Shown in pieces: positions 27,760 through 37,702 of a stretch of DNA of 64,000 nucleotides. Position numbers and translations under genes: made by a program. Below the pieces are notes generated by a model that searched no databases, was not told the origin of the DNA, and saw nothing but the letters and a program-made list of their open reading frames with translations. The DNA lies in assembly GCF_900155385.1 (NCBI RefSeq), contig NZ_LT699744.1:956875-1020874 (forward strand), in the 5' to 3' direction. Source of the DNA: Vreelandella massiliensis. GTDB taxonomy: Bacteria > Pseudomonadota > Gammaproteobacteria > Pseudomonadales > Halomonadaceae. The stretch's first letter is position 1, and the number at the start of each line of letters is the position of its first letter.

Positions 27760-28962
27760 TTACTCCCCTCCCTGCTGGTTGGCGTCATCGCGCACATCGA
27801 GATCGAGCGATTTCGCTCCGCGTGGGTATGCCTCGGGATAGCGGCGAATATGCTGCTTCAAGGAGTCAAACTGATGCTGCAGCGTCGGCGTGATATCGGC
27901 GTACACATCGCTGATCAGGGTATCGAGGGCCGGCGCCGGGCGCTTTTCGGCGCGCTTCATGGTCTCTAGCACCTCACGGCGTAGACGCTCTTGAAGTTCC
28001 GCCTCCTCATCGTCGCTCCACCACCCCTTGTGGTCGAGCCACTTCTGCATCCGCAGGATGGGATCTTTGAGCCGCCAGGTCTCTTCCTCGCTCTTGGCGC
28101 GATAGCCGGAGGGGTCGTCCGAGGATGAGTGCGCGGCCAGGCGGTAGGTCATGGCTTCGATCAGCACCGGCTGATTGTTTTCCACGGCAATCTTGCGCGC
28201 TTTTTGCGTGGCTTCATAAACCGCTAGCACATCGTTACCGTCGACGCGAATCACGTGCATGCGATAGCCAAAGGCCCTTGGGGCGATACCATCGGCGGCG
28301 AACTGCTCAACGGCGGGCGTGGAGATCGCGTAGCCGTTGTTACGGCAGAAGAAAATGACCGGCACCTTATGCACCGACGCCATGTTCAACGCGGCGTGGA
28401 AATCCCCCTCTGAGGCAGCCCCCTCACCAAAGAACGTCAGCGTGCAGTAGCCCTCTCCCGCCAATTTCTGGCCATACGCGTAGCCGGTCGCCTGGGGAAT
28501 CTGGGTGGCGAGCGGCGAGGAAATCGTCATGTAGTGCAGCTTACGCGAGCCGTAATGCACGGGCATCTGGCGCCCTTTGCCGTAATCGAGCTCGTTGCCA
28601 AACAGTTGGTTCATGAACTCATCGAAGCTAAAGCCGCGATACATCAGCGCGCCCTGCTCGCGATACTGCGCCATGATCATGTCGGCATCATCGAGCGCGG
28701 CGGTCGCGCCCACGACCGCGGCTTCCTCACCGACACACTGCATATAGAAGGACAGCCGCCCTTGGCGCTGAGCCGCCATCATGCGCTCATCCATAATACG
28801 CGTGGCAAGCATGGCGTGATAAATACGGCGAGCGTGGTCGCGGTCTAACTCGGGATCCTGAGCTTCATCGTGAAGCTCGCCCTCAGGGTTCAGCACACTG
28901 AAGGTGGGAATAGAAAACTCATCACCGGTCATAAAGTCCGGTGAATATATCGTCTGTGTCAT
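27760..28962 (-). CDS. bkdA1: 2-oxoisovalerate dehydrogenase E1 alpha subunit
   Basis: 400 residues. The thiamine-diphosphate motif begins [15 protein letters not shown] near residue 180 and ends in NN at 208-209. [17 protein letters not shown] and [13 protein letters not shown] are typical of branched-chain E1 alpha. The loop [12 protein letters not shown] (277-288) corresponds to the serine-rich loop of mitochondrial BCKDH E1 alpha that carries the regulatory phosphorylation sites. AAGGACAACAACC precedes ATG 28962. First gene of the operon E1 alpha-E1 beta-E2-kinase-like. Confidence 0.93.
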   Translation of the reverse strand: MTQTIYSPDFMTGDEFSIPTFSVLNPEGELHDEAQDPELDRDHARRIYHAMLATRIMDERMMAAQRQGRLSFYMQCVGEEAAVVGATAALDDADMIMAQYREQGALMYRGFSFDEFMNQLFGNELDYGKGRQMPVHYGSRKLHYMTISSPLATQIPQATGYAYGQKLAGEGYCTLTFFGEGAASEGDFHAALNMASVHKVPVIFFCRNNGYAISTPAVEQFAADGIAPRAFGYRMHVIRVDGNDVLAVYEATQKARKIAVENNQPVLIEAMTYRLAAHSSSDDPSGYRAKSEEETWRLKDPILRMQKWLDHKGWWSDDEEAELQERLRREVLETMKRAEKRPAPALDTLISDVYADITPTLQHQFDSLKQHIRRYPEAYPRGAKSLDLDVRDDANQQGGE

Positions 28963-29122
28963 GGTTGTTGTCCTTGTCTTGCCCCTTTTGAGGGCAGTGT
29001 TGTCGGTTTTTCCCCGTTATGCCAGGGGATTTCCCCGGCATTGGTCAACGCAACATGTCGCCCGTGAGTGGTCACGGGTGACAGACGACACTAACGCACT
29101 CTCTTCACTTTCGGCATTCGAC

Positions 29123-29890
29123 TTAAGATGTATATACGCGCAGACGTCGCTGCAACACTTCAAAAACGCTATCGACGCTCAGCGCCAGCAGGGCAATCAC
29201 CAGCGCCCCCTGTACCACATAGGCCATATTAGTATTCACAATACCCGCGATGATCGGGTCACCCAGGTTACTCGCCCCCACCGTGGAACCGAGCGCCGCG
29301 GTGGCGATATTAATGGTGATCGAGGTGCGAACACCGGCGAGCATTACCGGCGCGGCTAGGGGTAGCTCTACCTGACGCAGAATTTGCCCATCGGTCATCC
29401 CCATGCCTTGCGCCGAAGAAATGGTCGCCGGGTCGACATCTTTCAGGCCGGCAATGGTATTGCGCACAACTGGCAGTAACCCGTAAAGCACCAGCGCCAC
29501 GATAATGGGCAGCGTGCCGAAACCCAGAGTAGGGACGGCCAGCGCCAGCACCGCCACCGGCGGAAATGTCTGCCCTAATGATGCCACTTGAGTGGCCAGC
29601 GGAAGAAAGTCGCGGCCCCACTGCCGCGTGACAGCGATGCCGGCCAGAACGCCGACACTGACAGTAACCAGCGCGGCGCTACCCACCACGAACACGTGCC
29701 GCCCTAGTAGAGTGACAAAATCCGCTCGCTGGTAAATCACTTGGCGCACATCAGGCGCTAACCAGCGAAACAGTGACTCAGCAGCCGGTATTGCCACCAC
29801 CGTCAAGGCAAGTAGCGCCATCCACAGCGCGGGAAGCAGCAGCTGGGCGGGGTGATAGGCGGAAAGCGGTTGCTGAGACTTACGACTCAC
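29123..29890 (-). CDS. yehW: Osmoprotectant ABC permease YehW
   Basis: 255 residues with five to six membrane helices and the permease loop DPATISSAQGMGMTDGQILRQ. GTG 29890 is chosen: it overlaps the ATPase stop, and GGAAG precedes it. The longer frame to 29959 lies inside the ATPase gene. Gene order yehZ-yehY-yehX-yehW is exactly that of E. coli, where the system is a low-affinity, osmotically induced glycine betaine importer. A gap of 160 bases follows, with only weak hairpins. Confidence 0.9.
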   Translation of the reverse strand: MSRKSQQPLSAYHPAQLLLPALWMALLALTVVAIPAAESLFRWLAPDVRQVIYQRADFVTLLGRHVFVVGSAALVTVSVGVLAGIAVTRQWGRDFLPLATQVASLGQTFPPVAVLALAVPTLGFGTLPIIVALVLYGLLPVVRNTIAGLKDVDPATISSAQGMGMTDGQILRQVELPLAAPVMLAGVRTSITINIATAALGSTVGASNLGDPIIAGIVNTNMAYVVQGALVIALLALSVDSVFEVLQRRLRVYTS

Positions 29891-30845
29891 GCGTACTTCC
29901 TTGCTCTGAGTGGGCTTCTTTGACCAGTTTACGCAGCGACAGCTCGCCGACCGGCACATCGTGTTGATCCACGACGGTCAAGCGCTCGCTATGGTCGCGT
30001 AGCATCACCGAAAGGGCTTGGCGAAGGGTATAACGCGAGGGGATGCGCGACTGGGCAGGAAGCGTGGGTCCAAGCGGGGCCATATGATCTTTCACACGAG
30101 TCAGCGACGCCTGCTTTAAGCCTCGTTCCAAACCGCCCAGTAACGAATCGACGAACTCATCGGCAGGTTTTTGCAGCAATGAAAGCGGCGAGCCCTGCTG
30201 AACGATTTTGCCGGCGCGCATCACGACCAAATGGTCCCCTAAGCGCAGTGCCTCATCCATATCGTGGGTAACAAATACCACGGTTTTATGCAGCCGCGCC
30301 TGCAGCTGCATTAGCATCTCTTGAAGCTTTTCGCGAGTGATGGGGTCAAGCGCACCGAAAGGTTCATCCATCAGCAGGATATCCGGGTCGGCCGCGAGCG
30401 CACGCGCCACACCGACCCTTTGCGCCTGCCCGCCGGAGAGCTGATGGGGGTATTTGTGGGCAAATTCACCGATGGGCAAGCCTAGAAGCTGCATCAACTC
30501 TTCCACACGCTGGCGCACCTGGCTGGTGGGCCACTTGAGCAGGCGGGGAACCAAGCCAATATTGCGCGCGACGTTCCAATGCGGGAAGAGCCCTGTATTT
30601 TGAATCACATAACCAATGCGGCGACGCAGAAGCACAGGGTCATAAGCTGAAATCGCCTGATCATCGAGCAGTATCTCGCCTTCGCTGTGCTCCAAAAGGC
30701 GATTAATCATCCGCAGCGTGGTGGATTTACCACAGCCAGAAGTCCCCACTAGGGCGCAAAAACTACCCTTGGGAACGTTTAACGAGACATCGTCAACGGC
30801 CACCGTTTCGCCGAAAAACTTGGACACATTTCGCAGTTCAATCAT
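29880..30845 (-). CDS. yehX: Osmoprotectant ABC ATPase YehX
   Basis: 321 residues: ATPase core with GTSGCGKSTTLRMINRLLEH (Walker A), QLSGGQAQRVGVARALAADP (signature), ILLMDEPFGALDPI (Walker B) and FVTHDMDEALRLGDHL. It is followed by a single C-terminal CBS-like segment (SRYTLRQALSVMLRDHSERL). In OpuA-type systems the CBS region senses ionic strength. It overlaps the preceding permease by eight bases and the following one by eleven bases. Confidence 0.92.
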   Translation of the reverse strand: MIELRNVSKFFGETVAVDDVSLNVPKGSFCALVGTSGCGKSTTLRMINRLLEHSEGEILLDDQAISAYDPVLLRRRIGYVIQNTGLFPHWNVARNIGLVPRLLKWPTSQVRQRVEELMQLLGLPIGEFAHKYPHQLSGGQAQRVGVARALAADPDILLMDEPFGALDPITREKLQEMLMQLQARLHKTVVFVTHDMDEALRLGDHLVVMRAGKIVQQGSPLSLLQKPADEFVDSLLGGLERGLKQASLTRVKDHMAPLGPTLPAQSRIPSRYTLRQALSVMLRDHSERLTVVDQHDVPVGELSLRKLVKEAHSEQGSTRES

Positions 30846-32043
30846 GCACTGCCCCCCGACGCAACTGGTCTGCGAGAGCGCCTACCCCTGCATCGGCAAC
30901 AAGCGCCATGACCAAGATCGGCAGTGCGCCGAGTAACACCATATCCATCGCGGCCTGCCCTAGTCCTTGAAAAATAAAGGCGCCCAATCCACCGGCACCA
31001 ATGAGCGCAGCCACCGCCGTTAAGCCGATGGCTTGTACCAGCGTGATACGCACCCCTTCGAGTAAAATCGGCAGTGCCAGCGGCACACGCACCTGCCAGA
31101 AGCGCTGTGAGGGGCGCATCCCCATGCCCATCGCTGCATCGAGCACATCGGGACTTACGGCCTCTAGCGCCACATAGGTATTACGCACAATGGGCAAGAG
31201 GCTATAAATAATCAAAGCAATCAGTGCCGGCGTCCAACCAATCCCCTTAATCCCGAGCTGGGCAGCGAAGGGGAGGTTGGCCGAAAGCCATGCCAGCGGC
31301 CCCAGCAATAACCCAAAGAGCGCCAAGCTTGGAATAGTCTGAAAAAAGTTTAAGAGCGCAAAGCCACCGCGCTGCAGGGCACGAAAGCGACGCATCAAAA
31401 GCGCGACCCCCATGCCGAGTGCGATACTCGCGCTGACCGCAATGGCCACCAGTGCAAGGTGCTCACGTATCGCGCGGTAAAACTGCGCCTCACGGGCCAA
31501 AAATTCTTGGACTAACGCCAAGCGATCAAGCCAGGCGGCAGCGCAAAGCCACCATACCGCACCAATTCCCACTAACAGTAACGCCATCCAGCCGCGCGCC
31601 AGGGATAGACGCAAACGCAACTCGACCAACCCCAAAAGGGCCAAGAAAAGCACGACCCAATAGGCGGGACCAATACCCAGTCGCGCCTGGGGCATCGTAG
31701 AATCGATCAGCCAGTGGCTCGCTGCCATTAAGCCAAACGGCATCAAAAGCAGTAATATCGCCAGGCCCGCAAATTGGGCGGCATAGATTAAGCGGGTGCG
31801 CTCAGGCTGGCTTGCCAGCGCGAGAATGGCCAGAATAATCAGCGTCGCAAGCCCACTGCCGCCCCAACCCAGCGCTTGCCAAACGGGGTAGCCGGTTCCC
31901 GACACAATGCGATTAGGGGCGACGCTCACCGTCGCAAGCCCCCATAGCGCCACCAGCATCGCAAGCCCTAGCGTCACCATGACCCAGTTGGGCCGCCACT
32001 GGGTTAAGCGTCCCTGCGTAGGAAGTGCATCCATTAGCGGCAT
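30838..32043 (-). CDS. yehY: Osmoprotectant ABC permease YehY
   Basis: 401 residues. The C-terminal ~210 residues are the usual BPD_transp_1 permease (AVSPDVLDAAMGMGMRPSQR as the ATPase-contact loop). The N-terminal ~190 residues add several extra membrane helices, as in E. coli YehY. It pairs with YehW as a heterodimer. It begins three bases after the stop of the binding-protein gene. Confidence 0.9.
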   Translation of the reverse strand: MPLMDALPTQGRLTQWRPNWVMVTLGLAMLVALWGLATVSVAPNRIVSGTGYPVWQALGWGGSGLATLIILAILALASQPERTRLIYAAQFAGLAILLLLMPFGLMAASHWLIDSTMPQARLGIGPAYWVVLFLALLGLVELRLRLSLARGWMALLLVGIGAVWWLCAAAWLDRLALVQEFLAREAQFYRAIREHLALVAIAVSASIALGMGVALLMRRFRALQRGGFALLNFFQTIPSLALFGLLLGPLAWLSANLPFAAQLGIKGIGWTPALIALIIYSLLPIVRNTYVALEAVSPDVLDAAMGMGMRPSQRFWQVRVPLALPILLEGVRITLVQAIGLTAVAALIGAGGLGAFIFQGLGQAAMDMVLLGALPILVMALVADAGVGALADQLRRGAVHD

Positions 32044-32046
32044 GAA

Positions 32047-32976
32047 TTATTGATCCGACGTGTTATGACGCAAGTTTTCCAAGTAGTCTTTCACGACTTG
32101 CTCGGCCGCCATGCCATTAACGGCGACATCCGCATTTAAATGCTGTAGCGTTTCAAGGTCTAGCGTATTAAAGACAGACGCCAACGCCGGCTCAATCTGG
32201 GGATACTGTTCCAGGACCTCTTCGCGCACCACCGGTGCGGGCTGGTAAACCGGTTGCACGCCTTTGGAATCCTCCAGCACCACAAGCCCCAGCGCACTCA
32301 GTCCCCCATCGGTACCATAGGTCATCGCCGCATTGGTGCCGCTCGTTTGCTGCGCTGCCGCGCGCATGGTCGCAGCGGTGTTGCCGCCAGAAAGCACTAA
32401 GAGCTGGTCTTCGCTGAGCTCAAACCCATAGGCCTCCTGGAAGGCAGGCAGGGCCTGTTCGGATTCCACGAACTCGGCACTCGCCGCGAATTTAAACTCA
32501 CCGCCCGAGGCAAGATAATCAGCTAAGTCTTCCAGCGTTTTGAGATCATGCTCACGCGCCAGCTCCTGGCGCACACTCATCGCCCAGGTATTGTTGGCGC
32601 TGGCGGGAGTGAGCCAAATCAGGTGGTTTTCGGCATCCAGCTCGCGCACCGTTTGATAAGCCTTCTCCGCATCGTTCCAGACGTCACTGTCGGTCATGTC
32701 GAAAAAGAAAGCGCCATTGCCGGTATACTCGGGGTAGAGATCAATCTCTCCGGTTTTTAACGCCTCCCTTACCACGCTAGTGGCCCCCAGCTGCAAACGG
32801 TTCTCGGTGGGAATACCTTCATGCTCAAGCGTCTGAAGAATCAGCTGACCGAGCACCCCCCCTTCGGTATCGATTTTCGACGATACCACCACGGGGTCGT
32901 TTGCCTGGGCCGATGCCAGAAGGGAAGTTGACAGTAGGCCTGTCGCAATAAGAGATGTCGTGAGGCGCATGGTCAC
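32047..32976 (-). CDS. osmF: Periplasmic osmoprotectant-binding protein (OsmF/YehZ type)
   Basis: 309 residues with a signal peptide (LTTSLIATGLLSTSLLASAQA). The mature part begins with the OpuAC-type fold: VVVSSKIDTEGGVLGQLILQ, then TGEIDLYPEYTGNGAFFF and MTYGTDGGLSALGLVVLEDS. It delivers betaine-like osmolytes to the YehYXW membrane complex. AAGGAGCGTGACC precedes the ATG. First gene of yehZYXW, with its own promoter candidate at 33043-33071. Confidence 0.9.
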   Translation of the reverse strand: MTMRLTTSLIATGLLSTSLLASAQANDPVVVSSKIDTEGGVLGQLILQTLEHEGIPTENRLQLGATSVVREALKTGEIDLYPEYTGNGAFFFDMTDSDVWNDAEKAYQTVRELDAENHLIWLTPASANNTWAMSVRQELAREHDLKTLEDLADYLASGGEFKFAASAEFVESEQALPAFQEAYGFELSEDQLLVLSGGNTAATMRAAAQQTSGTNAAMTYGTDGGLSALGLVVLEDSKGVQPVYQPAPVVREEVLEQYPQIEPALASVFNTLDLETLQHLNADVAVNGMAAEQVVKDYLENLRHNTSDQ

Positions 32977-32988
32977 GCTCCTTTATCA

Positions 32989-33010
32989 AACAGAGGCGTG
33001 AGCCTCTGTT
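32989..33010 (-). other. Hairpin in the osmF leader
   Basis: AACAGAGGC pairs with GCCTCTGTT (nine base pairs, four-base loop), ending 12 bases before the strong ribosome site AAGGAG of osmF. Read on the minus strand it is followed by TTTGATAAAGGAG, too few U residues for a firm terminator. It may end part of the cysS transcript or modulate osmF translation. Confidence 0.45.
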
Positions 33011-33042
33011 GCAGGTTGGGCAAATTTAGCGGTTCACGATGG

Positions 33043-33071
33043 AGTATAAGACCTTGGCGCGTTGAAGTCAG
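33043..33071 (-). promoter_or_regulatory. Sigma-70-type promoter candidate for osmF-yehYXW
   Basis: On the minus strand, CTGACT (33071-33066), a 17-base spacer and TATACT (33048-33043). The -10 box matches five of six consensus bases and the -35 box four of six. It lies between cysS and osmF, about 67 bases before the osmF ATG, so the operon need not depend on the tRNA-synthetase transcript. In E. coli this operon is RpoS-dependent, and such a -10 box would also suit sigma S. Confidence 0.5.
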
Positions 33072-33095
33072 ACGCCCGCAGGTGCCTGGCATCCT

Positions 33096-34505
33096 TTAGG
33101 TGGCTTCTGCTACCCATGTTGTGCCTTCGCGGGAGTCTTTAAGGACAATGCCTTGGCTTGCCAGCTCATCGCGGATGGCATCCGCCTTGGCGAAGTCTTT
33201 ATGGGCTTTCGCTTCGGCACGCTCGCGGATTTTGGCCTCGATCTCCGCTTCGCTCAGCGCCAGCGCTTGGCCGCCTTTCAAAAAGGCCTCAGGCGGCTGC
33301 TGCAACAGGCCGAGCATCTCCCCCAGCGTTTTAAGCTCGTGGGCGAGTACCAGCGCCTGCTCGGTGTCATTGTCTCTGACGCGGTTAAGCTCACGGACCA
33401 AATCAAACAGTACCGATAGCGCTTCAGGGGTATTGAAATCGTCGTCCATCGCGGCGAAAAAACGCTCACGAAAACCGCTGCCCTTGGTGGCGTGAGCGAT
33501 ATCGCCATTGTCGATAGACGCGTCAAGCGAAAGCCCCTCAAGCGACGTATAAAAACGCACCAGCGATTTGCGCGCCTCAAGCAGCGAATCCACCGAGTAG
33601 TTAATCGGGCTGCGATAGTGGCTGGCGACAAGCAGGTAGCGTACGACTTCGGCATCGTGCTCGCTTAAAACGTCGCGAATGGTGAAGAAATTGCCCAATG
33701 ATTTGGACATTTTCTCCTGATTCACCCGAACCGCGCCGGCGTGCATCCACGTGGAGACGAACGGCTTGCCGTTCGCCGCCTCGGACTGGGCAATTTCGTT
33801 TTCATGGTGCGGGAAGGTGAGATCCGGCCCGCCGCCGTGAATATCGAACGTCTCACCCAAGCAGCACTTTGACATCGCCGAGCACTCGATATGCCAACCC
33901 GGACGCCCATCCCCCCAGGGAGAGGCCCAATGCGCTTCCCCTGCCTTGGCGGCTTTCCATAAAACGAAATCGAGCGGGTCTTCCTTGTGGGCGTCAACCT
34001 CAACACGCGCCCCCGAGCGCATCTCATCCAGGTTACGGTTATTGAGCTTGCCGTAGCCCTCAAACTTGCGCACTCGATAGTAGACATCGCCATTCTCGGC
34101 CGCGTAGGCGTAGCCCTTTTCGATCAGCGTCTCGATCATGGCGATGATGTCATCGATATGGCGCGTTGCCCGAGGCTCTTCATCCGGCGGTAGCACGGCG
34201 AGGCGAGCCTCGTCTTCGTGCATGGCATCGATCATGCGCTCGGTCAGCGCGTCGATGCTCTCGCCGTTCTCATCGGCGCGCTTCAATATTTTATCGTCGA
34301 TATCGGTGATATTGCGCACGTAGGTCACGTCGTACCCCCGCGCGCGCAGATAACGGGTGATCACATCAAAGGCGACCATGACGCGCGCGTGCCCAAGGTG
34401 GCAGTAGTCATACACGGTCATCCCGCAGACATACATACGCACCTTGCCAGGCTCAAGCGGTTGGAAAGGCTCTTTGCGCCGCGTTAAGGTGTTGTAGATC
34501 TGCAT
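33096..34505 (-). CDS. cysS: Cysteinyl-tRNA synthetase
   Basis: 469 residues, class I synthetase charging tRNA-Cys. The zinc/HIGH region reads [20 protein letters not shown] (C-terminal HLGH being the HIGH motif). Further zinc ligands lie in WHIECSAM, and KMSKS is intact in [11 protein letters not shown]. The C-terminal helical domain ends in [21 protein letters not shown] perfect AAGGAGG site precedes ATG 34505, nine bases after the glnS stop, so the two synthetase genes form one transcript. Confidence 0.97.
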   Translation of the reverse strand: MQIYNTLTRRKEPFQPLEPGKVRMYVCGMTVYDYCHLGHARVMVAFDVITRYLRARGYDVTYVRNITDIDDKILKRADENGESIDALTERMIDAMHEDEARLAVLPPDEEPRATRHIDDIIAMIETLIEKGYAYAAENGDVYYRVRKFEGYGKLNNRNLDEMRSGARVEVDAHKEDPLDFVLWKAAKAGEAHWASPWGDGRPGWHIECSAMSKCCLGETFDIHGGGPDLTFPHHENEIAQSEAANGKPFVSTWMHAGAVRVNQEKMSKSLGNFFTIRDVLSEHDAEVVRYLLVASHYRSPINYSVDSLLEARKSLVRFYTSLEGLSLDASIDNGDIAHATKGSGFRERFFAAMDDDFNTPEALSVLFDLVRELNRVRDNDTEQALVLAHELKTLGEMLGLLQQPPEAFLKGGQALALSEAEIEAKIRERAEAKAHKDFAKADAIRDELASQGIVLKDSREGTTWVAEAT

Positions 34506-34514
34506 AGCCCCTCC

Positions 34515-36194
34515 TTAGCCTTTCTGCTTGATTTTCGCCCAAGTATCTTTTAGGCCCACGGTACGATTAAACACTAGGTGCGCCGGCGTGGAGGCGTGAC
34601 GGTCGGCGCAGAAGTAGCCCACGCGCTCGAACTGAAAGCGCGACTCGGGCGTGGCATGCGCCAAGCTCGGCTCGCCAATCGCTTGGCACACGCTGAGCGA
34701 TTCGGGGTTCAAATGCTCCAGAAAGTCGGCGTCCTTATCCTTGTCGGGCTGCTCTTCCAAAAAGAGATTGTCATATAAGCGCACTTCCAAGGGCACCCCG
34801 TGGACTGCGCTCACCCAATGAATAACCCCCTTTACTTTGCGGCCTTCAGGGTTCTTACCCAGGGTATCAAAGTCAACCGAGCAGCGAAGCTCCGCCACCT
34901 CGCCATTGGCGTCCTTGATCACCTCATCGCAGCGGATCACATACGAGTTGCGTAGGCGCACCTCTTTACCCGGCGCCAAGCGGAAGTACTTTTTCGGCGG
35001 CTCTTCCATGAAGTCATCGCGGTCAATGTACAGCTCGCGAGTAAAGGGCACGTGGCGTACCGGCATGTCATCACGCGCGGGATGGCCCAACACCTCGTAT
35101 ACCTCTTCATGCGCTTCGGGTACGTTGGTCAGTACCACTTTCAGCGGCTTTAAGACACACATGGCCCGCGGGGCATTGTCTTCAAGGTCGGAGCGAATGG
35201 CGTGCGTCAGCATGGCGATATCCACCAGACCACCGTCAGCACGGGTCACGCCGATCATTTCGCAGAACTTGCGTATCGACGCCGGCGTGTAGCCGCGGCG
35301 GCGCATGCCGGAAATAGTCGGCATGCGGGGGTCATCCCAGCCGTCGACAATGGCGTTATCCACCAGCAGCTTCAGCTTGCGCTTAGAGGTCAGCGTATAG
35401 TTGAGGTTCAAGCGCGCAAACTCGATCTGGCGGGGCTTACACGGCACCGGGAGGTTATCCAAAAACCACTCGTAAAGCGGGCGGTGGTCCTCGAACTCCA
35501 AGGTGCAGATAGAGTGCGTCACGCCCTCAAGCGCATCCGACTGGCCGTGGGTGAAGTCGTAGGAGGGGTAAATTTTCCACTTATCACCCGTTTGGTGGTG
35601 GCTAGCGTGGCGAATGCGGTAGAGAATGGGGTCGCGGAGGTTGATATTGGGCGAGGCCATATCGATTTTCGCCCGCAACACTTTCTCGCCTTCCGCGAAC
35701 TCGCCATCGCGCATGCGCGCCAGCAAGTCGAGGTTTTCTTCTACACTGCGCTCGCGATAAGGACTGGGTTTGCCGGGCTCGGTAAGGGTACCGCGGTACT
35801 CACGAATTTCATCCGGAGAGAGATCGTCAACGTAGGCTTTGCCTTCACCAATCAAATGCTGCGCCCAGGCGTAGAGCTGATCGAAATAGTCCGAAGCAAA
35901 GCGCACAGGCCCCGCCCACTCGAATCCAAGCCAGCTCACATCCTCTTTGATCGCATCGATATAGGCTTGCTCTTCCTTCGCCGGGTTGGTGTCATCAAAG
36001 CGCAAGTGACACACACCACCCATCTGTTCCGCCAAGCCAAAATTCAAACAGATCGATTTCGCATGGCCTATGTGCAGAAAGCCGTTGGGCTCGGGAGGAA
36101 AGCGCGTCACGATGTTGGTGACCTGGCCGCCCTCGATCTCTTCGCGTACTTGGTTACGAATAAAATTCGGCGCTGGGGTGGTCTCGTTGGTCAT
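34515..36194 (-). CDS. glnS: Glutaminyl-tRNA synthetase
   Basis: 559 residues. HIGH motif in [14 protein letters not shown]; the KMSKS equivalent is TLTSKRKL. GlnRS features include [38 protein letters not shown] and the anticodon-binding beta-barrel half, with [20 protein letters not shown]. The presence of GlnRS means glutamine is charged directly. Divergent from ppiB across 126 bases. Confidence 0.97.
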   Translation of the reverse strand: MTNETTPAPNFIRNQVREEIEGGQVTNIVTRFPPEPNGFLHIGHAKSICLNFGLAEQMGGVCHLRFDDTNPAKEEQAYIDAIKEDVSWLGFEWAGPVRFASDYFDQLYAWAQHLIGEGKAYVDDLSPDEIREYRGTLTEPGKPSPYRERSVEENLDLLARMRDGEFAEGEKVLRAKIDMASPNINLRDPILYRIRHASHHQTGDKWKIYPSYDFTHGQSDALEGVTHSICTLEFEDHRPLYEWFLDNLPVPCKPRQIEFARLNLNYTLTSKRKLKLLVDNAIVDGWDDPRMPTISGMRRRGYTPASIRKFCEMIGVTRADGGLVDIAMLTHAIRSDLEDNAPRAMCVLKPLKVVLTNVPEAHEEVYEVLGHPARDDMPVRHVPFTRELYIDRDDFMEEPPKKYFRLAPGKEVRLRNSYVIRCDEVIKDANGEVAELRCSVDFDTLGKNPEGRKVKGVIHWVSAVHGVPLEVRLYDNLFLEEQPDKDKDADFLEHLNPESLSVCQAIGEPSLAHATPESRFQFERVGYFCADRHASTPAHLVFNRTVGLKDTWAKIKQKG

Positions 36195-36320
36195 GGTGGA
36201 GTTGGTAACCTCATAGTGGATGGCGTGCCGGGCTTCGCGGTGCCGAGCAAAACGGCTATTATAACGTGACGCCTGAGCATAGCACCAAGGCGAAGGCCTT
36301 TATTGAACAGGAATTTATCC

Positions 36321-36821
36321 ATGATCGTATTACAGACGAACTTCGGTGACATCACCATTGCCCTTAACCACGAAAAAGCACCGGTAACGGCGGCGAATTT
36401 TGAGCAGTATGTACGCGACGGTTTTTACGATAACACGCTGTTTCACCGCGTCATCGACGGCTTTATGGTGCAAGGCGGCGGGTTTGACCAGGACTTCAAC
36501 CAAAAACCCACTCGTGACTCGATCGAGAATGAAGCCGACAACGGCCTGAAAAACACAAAAGGCACACTGGCCATGGCGCGCACGCAGGACCCTCACTCCG
36601 CGACAGCGCAATTTTTCATCAACGTTAACGACAATAGCTTCTTGGATCACAGCGGCAAATCGGTACAGGGCTGGGGCTATGCGGTATTCGGTGAAGTGGT
36701 TGACGGCATGGACGTGGTAGAGAAGATCAAAAACGTCAGCACTACCCGCCGCGGTATGCACGCCGATGTACCCACTGAGGACGTGGTCATTGAGCGCGCC
36801 TACGTCAAGGAAGCTGACTGA
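36321..36821 (+). CDS. ppiB: Cytoplasmic peptidyl-prolyl cis-trans isomerase B (cyclophilin)
   Basis: 166 residues from ATG 36321, with AGGA upstream; an in-frame TTG at 36303 lacks support. Cyclophilin motifs are [35 protein letters not shown] and [19 protein letters not shown]. No signal peptide, so it is the cytoplasmic form. lpxH follows after 14 bases on the same strand. Confidence 0.96.
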   Translation: MIVLQTNFGDITIALNHEKAPVTAANFEQYVRDGFYDNTLFHRVIDGFMVQGGGFDQDFNQKPTRDSIENEADNGLKNTKGTLAMARTQDPHSATAQFFINVNDNSFLDHSGKSVQGWGYAVFGEVVDGMDVVEKIKNVSTTRRGMHADVPTEDVVIERAYVKEAD

Positions 36822-36835
36822 AAACGGAGAGCCTT

Positions 36836-37609
36836 ATGCGCACTCTGCTGATAGCTGATTTACACCTAAGTGAACATACCCCTGACATTACGCAGGGGTT
36901 TATCAACTACTTAGCCACCACCGCGGTGGATGCCCAGGCCGTCTATATTTTAGGCGACCTGTTTGATGCCTGGATAGGGGATGATTTGCTGGATTACCCC
37001 CACCCGCTCGCAGATGTCGCCACCCGCGTCTCGACCGCGTTATCCACGCTTGCCAATAACGGCACCCGCGTCTACCTGATGCACGGCAATCGCGACTTTT
37101 TTATCGGCCAGCGGTTCGCTGACGCCTGTAGCGCTACGCTCCTGCCGGATATTCAAGAGGCTGAGCTTCACGGGATTCCGCTCGTGCTTTTGCACGGCGA
37201 TAGCCTTTGCACACTCGACAAAGACTATATGGCCTTTCGTGAGCAATCGCGTGACCCGCAGTGGCAAGCGCAGATGCTGGCATTACCGCTTGAACAGCGT
37301 TTGGAACTCGCCTCAAGTTTGCGCCAGCAATCGGGCGCGGCGAACGCAAAAAAAGCAGACGCCATTATGGATGTAACGCCCTCCGAAGTCGTGAAACTGA
37401 TGGAGAAGCGTGGCGTGGCCACGATGATCCATGGTCACACCCACCGGCCCAAGGTGCATGAACTGACCGTGGACGGCGTACCCGCCAAGCGCTTTGTACT
37501 GGGGGATTGGGATAGCCAGCATGGCTGGGATATTGTGATCGACGAAAAATCTGAGCACGCGACCGCACCGCATCTGCGCCAATTTCCTCTCGACCAACCA
37601 CCCGTCTAA
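36836..37609 (+). CDS. lpxH: UDP-2,3-diacylglucosamine diphosphatase
   Basis: Makes lipid X from UDP-2,3-diacylglucosamine in lipid A synthesis. A calcineurin-like metallophosphoesterase: IADLHLSEHTPDIT, GDLFDAWIGDD, MHGNRDFFIG, VLLHGDSLCTLDKDYMAFR and IHGHTHRPKVHEL, all metal-binding or LpxH-specific motifs. 257 residues, somewhat longer than E. coli LpxH (240). It ends in a bidirectional terminator shared with ppiD. Confidence 0.95.
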   Translation: MRTLLIADLHLSEHTPDITQGFINYLATTAVDAQAVYILGDLFDAWIGDDLLDYPHPLADVATRVSTALSTLANNGTRVYLMHGNRDFFIGQRFADACSATLLPDIQEAELHGIPLVLLHGDSLCTLDKDYMAFREQSRDPQWQAQMLALPLEQRLELASSLRQQSGAANAKKADAIMDVTPSEVVKLMEKRGVATMIHGHTHRPKVHELTVDGVPAKRFVLGDWDSQHGWDIVIDEKSEHATAPHLRQFPLDQPPV

Positions 37610-37638
37610 AAACGCGCTTTTTCGTCCTCCTCACACAA

Positions 37639-37677
37639 GCGCCGCCCACTTGGCAATAAACAACAAGTGGGCGGCGC
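37639..37677. terminator. Bidirectional terminator between lpxH and ppiD
   Basis: A perfect 14-bp stem, GCGCCGCCCACTTG (37639-37652) with CAAGTGGGCGGCGC (37664-37677), and an 11-base loop. It sits between two convergent genes. The flanking T-rich stretches are short on both sides (CTTTGC on the plus strand; GCTTGTGT on the minus strand). Confidence 0.7.
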
Positions 37678-37702
37678 CTTTGCAGCACGTGGCTAATCGG
37701 TT

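Noticed and set aside
35202..36269. 355-residue open frame opposite glnS
   Set aside because: A codon-bias shadow of glnS with no domain features.
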